Made by a program: the position numbers and the translations under genes. Below the pieces are notes generated by a model. The model was not told the origin of the DNA and did not search any database. It saw only the letters and a program-made list of their open reading frames with translations. Below, piece by piece: positions 5,534 through 9,143 of a DNA stretch of 9,143 nucleotides. The stretch spans positions 1 through 9,143 of the forward strand of contig JASHTE010000326.1 in NCBI GenBank assembly GCA_030040695.1. Direction: 5' to 3'. The stretch is from Vulcanimicrobiota bacterium. GTDB lineage: Bacteria > Vulcanimicrobiota > Vulcanimicrobiia > Vulcanimicrobiales > Vulcanimicrobiaceae. The number at the start of each line of letters is the position of its first letter. Position 1 is the first letter of the stretch.

Positions 5534-6211
5534 CTAGGGCTCGCGGATCCCAAGCTCGTCGAGACGGCGTAACATCTCAGCGGGCTCGCTGTAGACGCGG
5601 TAGGCGCCGGCGAGCTCGAGCTCGTTGCGCCCGTAGCCGCCGGAGAGCACGCCGATGCCGAGCGCTCTCGCACGTTGTGCGGCGAGCAGATCCCAAATAC
5701 TGTCGCCGACGACGAACGACGTTTCGATTGCGGCGCCCAAACGCTCGGCTGCGAGCAAGAAGAGGTCGGGATTCGGCTTCGCGTACGAAACCTCGTCGCG
5801 CGTCACGACGGGAACACCCGCCGGTACCTGCAACAGCGAGAGCGTGCGTTCCGCGATCGCTCTTCCGCCGCTCGTTGCGATTGCCCACGGTACTTTCGTG
5901 CGGGTGAGCTCCGAGAGGAGCTCCTGCGCGCCCGGCAATGGCCGCACGTGCTGGATTCGACGCAGATAGGCCTGCGCGTGCGCCCGAACGAGGCGTTGTT
6001 GAGTCGCGGCGTCGACGCTGCGCCCGATCTCGCGCGCCAGCGCGCGAACGAAGAGTCCGCCGCTCATGCCGATACGGCGATGGATGCGCCAGATCGGCAA
6101 GTCGATTCCCTCCTCAAGTAGTGCTTCGTGCCAGGCAGAGACGTGCTGATAGACGCTATCGACGAGCGTCCCGTCGAGGTCGAAGAGAATGGCGGGAATG
6201 CTGGATCTCAT
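5534..6211 (-). CDS. HAD-family hydrolase, phosphoglycolate phosphatase / beta-phosphoglucomutase-like
   Basis: This 225-residue cytoplasmic protein carries all four HAD motifs. Motif I is FDLDGTLVDS (10-19) with nucleophile Asp11 and acid/base Asp13. Motif II is IATSG (111-115). Motif III Lys145 lies in YAKPNPD, and motif IV is VVGDSIWD with Asp170 and Asp174 for Mg2+. Residues about 18-90 form a helical cap (subfamily IA), so the substrate should be a small phosphorylated molecule. Length is typical. Phosphoglycolate, a sugar phosphate or a phosphorylated sugar intermediate are all possible. The start has a good Shine-Dalgarno (GAGGAAGGA, about seven bases upstream). It lies 20 bases after the phosphofructokinase stop, so the two are probably co-transcribed and the substrate may be a hexose or pentose phosphate; that last point is inference. 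Confidence 0.88.
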   Translation of the reverse strand: MRSSIPAILFDLDGTLVDSVYQHVSAWHEALLEEGIDLPIWRIHRRIGMSGGLFVRALAREIGRSVDAATQQRLVRAHAQAYLRRIQHVRPLPGAQELLSELTRTKVPWAIATSGGRAIAERTLSLLQVPAGVPVVTRDEVSYAKPNPDLFLLAAERLGAAIETSFVVGDSIWDLLAAQRARALGIGVLSGGYGRNELELAGAYRVYSEPAEMLRRLDELGIREP

Positions 6212-6231
6212 CGGTTTTCCTTCCTCAGTGC

Positions 6232-7467
6232 TCAGGCGAGCGCAACGCGTTCGAAGATCGAGCGAAACTCGTCGGGTGGTACGTTCGTCTGTGCGCTCAG
6301 TGCGTGTAGGCGCTGCTCGTCGCTGAAGTCGATCGGCTCGAGGCGCACCATGTAGTCGCGGGCAACGCGGTAGGCCTCCGTCGTCGTGTCGACGCGGCGC
6401 GTGCGAATGCGTCCGGTGCGCGGGTCGAGCAAATCGGCAAGCGCCACGGGCTGCACCTTGCCGCCGGAGAGCGCGATGAGCGCGCCGCTGCCGCCCTCGA
6501 TCAGATAGCGTACGGCGCCGTAGCCGAGCGTGCGCGTGTAGTCGACATCGAAGGGCACCGGTTTGGCGCAGCGCAGCTCGTACCCGATGTCCTTGGTATG
6601 CACGATGGAGTCGACGCCGATCTCTTTGAGGCGCTCCCGCATGCTGTCCCGCAGGACGGTGCCGAGGGGAATATCGGCGAGGCGAACGTTGCCGAAGGAG
6701 TCACGCTCGACGGGCGCAGTGAACGCGTCCTGATCGAGCAACTCGACGATGCCTTCTGCAACGACCGCGATGCCGTGCCGGCGTCCGACAACGCGGCGCT
6801 TGACGATCGCACCGACGATCGTGTCGACAACGAGCTGGAGGTCGGCGCGATCGGGAAACTCTTCGGGAAGCACGGCGAGCGTCGAGCCGGCGGCCTTGCA
6901 CATTCCGAGCGCAAGCGCGCCCGATTTGCGTCCCATGCAGACGACCACGTACCAGCGCTCGGTCGTGCGCGCATCCTCCATGAGGCTCTCGAGAATGCCG
7001 GCGCCCACCGAACGCGCCGTCTCGAAACCGAAGGTTGGAGCGTTATCGGGAAGCGGAAGATCGTTATCGATCGTCTTGGGAACGGTCGCGACACCGACGC
7101 GCCCGCGCATGCGCTCCGCGATCTTCGCGGCCCCGAACGTCGTGTCGTCGCCGCCGACGCACACGAGATACCGAATATCTAAGGATGCAAGCGCCGCGAT
7201 GCAACGATCGAGCGTCGCCTCGTCCCTGGCGGGATTCGTCCGGGAGGTTCGCAGGATCGATCCGCCGGAGGTGTGGATGCGCGAGACATCATCGAAGGTG
7301 AGCTCGATGGTCTTCGGCTCACGACCGGCTGCAAGATCGCGGTACCCGTCGTAAATGCCGACGATCCGCAGCCCGCATTTGAAGCCCTCCATCGCGGCCG
7401 CCGCAATGACACCGTTGATGCCGGGCGCCGGCCCGCCGCCGACGAGGATCGCGAGAGTCTCGCTCAT
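6232..7467 (-). CDS. Phosphofructokinase, PfkA family with pyrophosphate-type signature
   Basis: This 411-residue enzyme phosphorylates fructose 6-phosphate to the 1,6-bisphosphate in glycolysis. Motifs in order: GGGPAPGIN (10-18), phosphate-donor loop; GGDDT (105-109), donor and Mg2+ site; PKTIDND (130-136) with catalytic base Asp134; GFETA (147-151); MGRKSG (178-183), substrate binding; AEG with Glu238; and the C-terminal LGYGA region (314-318) near Arg299. E. coli ATP-dependent PfkA has Gly at the second D of GGDD and Gly at the K of PKTID. Asp108 and Lys131 are the residues associated with pyrophosphate-dependent enzymes, so a reversible PPi-dependent reaction is likely. Lys at the second position also occurs in some ATP enzymes, so activity data would decide. 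The ATG at 7467 is the only plausible start; its Shine-Dalgarno is weak. It leads an operon with the HAD phosphatase and is divergent from the PfkB kinase. Confidence 0.92.
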   Translation of the reverse strand: MSETLAILVGGGPAPGINGVIAAAAMEGFKCGLRIVGIYDGYRDLAAGREPKTIELTFDDVSRIHTSGGSILRTSRTNPARDEATLDRCIAALASLDIRYLVCVGGDDTTFGAAKIAERMRGRVGVATVPKTIDNDLPLPDNAPTFGFETARSVGAGILESLMEDARTTERWYVVVCMGRKSGALALGMCKAAGSTLAVLPEEFPDRADLQLVVDTIVGAIVKRRVVGRRHGIAVVAEGIVELLDQDAFTAPVERDSFGNVRLADIPLGTVLRDSMRERLKEIGVDSIVHTKDIGYELRCAKPVPFDVDYTRTLGYGAVRYLIEGGSGALIALSGGKVQPVALADLLDPRTGRIRTRRVDTTTEAYRVARDYMVRLEPIDFSDEQRLHALSAQTNVPPDEFRSIFERVALA

Positions 7468-7544
7468 GCCGACGAGTCCGACGGTCTTCTCACGACGGCC
7501 TGCCGAAGGAGCGCTCTCGCGTAGCCGTAACTAGGAGCAGCGCG
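7468..7544. promoter_or_regulatory. Divergent spacer between phosphofructokinase and PfkB-kinase genes
   Basis: This 77-base gap must hold the promoters for two divergent sugar-kinase transcription units. I see no convincing -35/-10 pair. The only strong element is the Shine-Dalgarno AGGAG at 7533-7537, seven bases before the ATG at 7545. Joint regulation of the two units is possible from the layout but is not shown by a recognisable operator. Confidence 0.35.
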
Positions 7545-8501
7545 ATGAAACCTGTTGACGTCGTTGGAATCGGCAGTTGCACGGTCGATTACTTTGCCAT
7601 CGTGCCGCGCCTGCTGGGAAACGAGGAGAAGGTCAACGTCACGCAGACCGAGATCCACGCGGGCGGCGTCACTGCAAACAACCTGACGCAGGTGGCGCGG
7701 CTCGGAGCCAGCGCCGGATGGCTGGGATTGCTTGGAGAAGACGACGACGCGCGCATCATTCGCGATGCCTTCGTGCAGGACGGCATGGATCTCTCGGGCA
7801 TCGAGATCGTCAAGAACGGGCGTTCCTCACAAACGTGGATTCCCGTCGATGCTCGCGGCGAGCGCTGCATCTACATGTTCCCCAACTCCAGCGGCCTCAT
7901 TACCGCCGAGCAGGTCCGCACGCGTTTTGCCGGCCACATCCGTGCCGCAAAGCACTTTCATACCGAGGCATCGCAGTTGCCTATCTCGCCGTGCGCGACC
8001 GCGATGGCGATTGCACGAGAAGCGGACGTTCGCGTGTTCTTCGACCTCGACGTTCCACCGAGTTTCTTCGTCGAGGCGAGGCTTGGAACGCACGAGGAGC
8101 TCGTCTCCGCACTGCGGTTCGTCGACGTTCTCAAGCCGTGTAAAGCGGCGGCGCTCGAGCTGACCGGCGAGACCGATCCGCGCGCGACAGCGAAGAAGCT
8201 CCTCGCGCTCGGGCCGCGCGTCGTCGCCGTGACCCTCGGCGCCGATGGTTGCCTCATCGCGAGCAGAGAGGAGCACTGCCAGGTCGACGCCTTCACCGTG
8301 CACGTCATCGACACGACGGGTGCGGGCGACGCGTTCATGGGCGGCCTCTCCTTCGCGCTGCTCCAAGGCTGGGATTTTGAGCGCGTCGGACGTTTCGCCA
8401 ACGCATGTGCGGCGCTCTGCTGCACGGCTGTCGGCGCGCGTGCGATGTCGAAGCGCCCGGAAGTGGAAGCGTTCATCGAGCAACATGTTCGTTCCGCATA
8501 G
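7545..8501 (+). CDS. PfkB/ribokinase-family sugar kinase
   Basis: This 318-residue cytoplasmic kinase has the family layout. An N-terminal strand with GIGSCTVDYF (8-17) carries the substrate-binding Asp. AGGVTANN (39-46) is the first PfkB signature. A lid segment follows (about 92-115), then VTLGADG (229-235), and the second signature DTTGAGDAF (256-264) with catalytic base Asp262 and the anion-hole glycines. Length is typical (about 300-320). The substrate could be ribose, fructose, 2-keto-3-deoxygluconate or a nucleoside; the sequence alone does not decide. The start is supported by AGGAG seven bases upstream. The stop overlaps the start of a sugar/ureide-type permease by 17 bases, so uptake followed by phosphorylation is the likely job. 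It is divergent from the phosphofructokinase operon. Confidence 0.9.
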   Translation: MKPVDVVGIGSCTVDYFAIVPRLLGNEEKVNVTQTEIHAGGVTANNLTQVARLGASAGWLGLLGEDDDARIIRDAFVQDGMDLSGIEIVKNGRSSQTWIPVDARGERCIYMFPNSSGLITAEQVRTRFAGHIRAAKHFHTEASQLPISPCATAMAIAREADVRVFFDLDVPPSFFVEARLGTHEELVSALRFVDVLKPCKAAALELTGETDPRATAKKLLALGPRVVAVTLGADGCLIASREEHCQVDAFTVHVIDTTGAGDAFMGGLSFALLQGWDFERVGRFANACAALCCTAVGARAMSKRPEVEAFIEQHVRSA

Positions 8502-9143
8502 CTTCGCGCTCGCTATCGCGATGATGATCGCCACGGCGATCTGCTGGGGCTCGTTTGCCAACACATTCAAGAGCATCCGCAATCGCCGCTGGGAGCTCTA
8601 CTATTGGGATTATGCGGTCGGCATCTTCGTCATGGCTCTGGTCTATGCGTTCACGCTCGGCAGCAGCGGGCATAACGGCTCGAGCTTCCTGGAGAACCTT
8701 CGCAGCGCCGATCTGTCGAACGTCGGCTGGGCGCTCCTCGCCGGCATCATCTTCAACTTGGCAAATGTCTTGCTCATCGCCGGAATCGACATGGCGGGCC
8801 TCGCCGTAGCCTTTCCGGTTTCGATCGGGATCGCGCTCGTGGTCGGCGTTATCTTGAGCTACGCGTTGCAGCCTCTCGGCAACGTGGCAATGCTCGGCGG
8901 CGGCGTCGCATGCGCGCTCATAGCGGTATTCTTTGACGGACGGGCGTACGCGGGGCTCGGTGCGCGGCAGGTCTCGAGCAAGAGCATCGTCGTCTGCGTG
9001 GTCTCAGGCGTTCTCATGGGACTTTGGGCGCCGTTCTCGACGCGCGCCCTCACGCACGGACATCCACTGACGCCGTACGGTGCCGTCGTTTTCTTGACGC
9101 TCGGCGCGCTCCTTTCGTGCTTCGTATGGAACGTCTACTTCAT
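8485..9143 (+). CDS. Partial ureide/GRP-type (DMT superfamily) sugar permease
   Basis: The frame starts at ATG 8485 and runs past the right edge without a stop, giving 219 visible residues of a family usually about 340-360 long. It is strongly hydrophobic, with about seven visible membrane spans: roughly 6-26, 41-57, 80-100, 102-127, 131-151, 167-186 and 196-217. Motifs include CWGSFANTFK (20-29), LYYWDYA (38-44), IFNLANVLL (89-97) and VAFPVSIGIAL (108-118). These match my memory of bacterial relatives of the ureide permease / glucose-ribose porter families in the DMT superfamily. It should import a small polar solute by proton or ion coupling. The start inside the kinase gene (17-base overlap) is kept because residues 1-20 give the family-like first span. 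A Met at 8521 is the alternative and would remove the overlap but cut that span. No strong Shine-Dalgarno precedes 8485, consistent with translational coupling. Confidence 0.82.
   Translation, partial: MFVPHSFALAIAMMIATAICWGSFANTFKSIRNRRWELYYWDYAVGIFVMALVYAFTLGSSGHNGSSFLENLRSADLSNVGWALLAGIIFNLANVLLIAGIDMAGLAVAFPVSIGIALVVGVILSYALQPLGNVAMLGGGVACALIAVFFDGRAYAGLGARQVSSKSIVVCVVSGVLMGLWAPFSTRALTHGHPLTPYGAVVFLTLGALLSCFVWNVYF

Noticed and set aside
6598..7182. 194-codon plus-strand frame inside the phosphofructokinase gene
   Set aside because: Antisense to the conserved GGDDT, PKTIDND and MGRKSG motifs; no domain of its own.
7827..8582. 251-codon minus-strand frame opposite the PfkB kinase
   Set aside because: Antisense to a kinase with both family signatures; Arg/Glu-rich composition without motif.

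Overview
The window is GC-rich bacterial DNA (above 60% G+C by eye) with dense, mostly short-spaced genes and strongly G/C-biased third codon positions. No rRNA, tRNA, CRISPR array, insertion sequence or phage gene was seen. The many small exported proteins, the Sel1-repeat protein, the pyrophosphate-type phosphofructokinase and the ureide/GRP-like sugar porter suggest an environmental heterotroph. A lineage such as Ca. Eremiobacterota or Acidobacteriota would fit, but that is a guess without a marker gene.

Left part (1-4113). On the minus strand lies a 1022-residue exported protein: a trypsin/HtrA-like protease domain with an intact His-Asp-Ser triad, then nine full 36-residue Sel1 repeats, then a C-terminal beta-rich region. 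Its stop codon overlaps a GTG start (GTGA) of a further exported small protein that runs off the left edge. Divergent from the protease is a secreted dienelactone-hydrolase-like alpha/beta hydrolase. It ends at a hairpin shared with the convergent next operon.

Middle part (4114-5526). A two-gene minus-strand operon encodes an 85-residue Tyr/Cys-rich exported peptide followed by a 173-residue exported lipocalin/DUF1579-like protein. It is divergent from a 158-residue exported NTF2/SnoaL-like protein. The 142-base gap between them holds several inverted repeats, one of which pairs with the Shine-Dalgarno sequence of the NTF2-like gene. Six consecutive genes from the left edge to here all begin with export signals, so this is a secretome block.

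Right part (5534-9143). This is a sugar-phosphate metabolism block. A minus-strand operon carries a phosphofructokinase with the pyrophosphate-type signature and a HAD-family phosphatase. Divergent from it, a PfkB/ribokinase-family sugar kinase overlaps by 17 bases the start of a multi-spanning permease of the ureide/GRP sugar porter type, which is cut by the right edge. The likely joint role is uptake and phosphorylation of a sugar (ribose or a related sugar is an inference), feeding a glycolytic step that can run on pyrophosphate.

No clearly new system was identified. The items most worth a second look are the protease-Sel1-beta-rich fusion, the symmetric four-cysteine peptide operon, and the structured leader of the NTF2-like gene.
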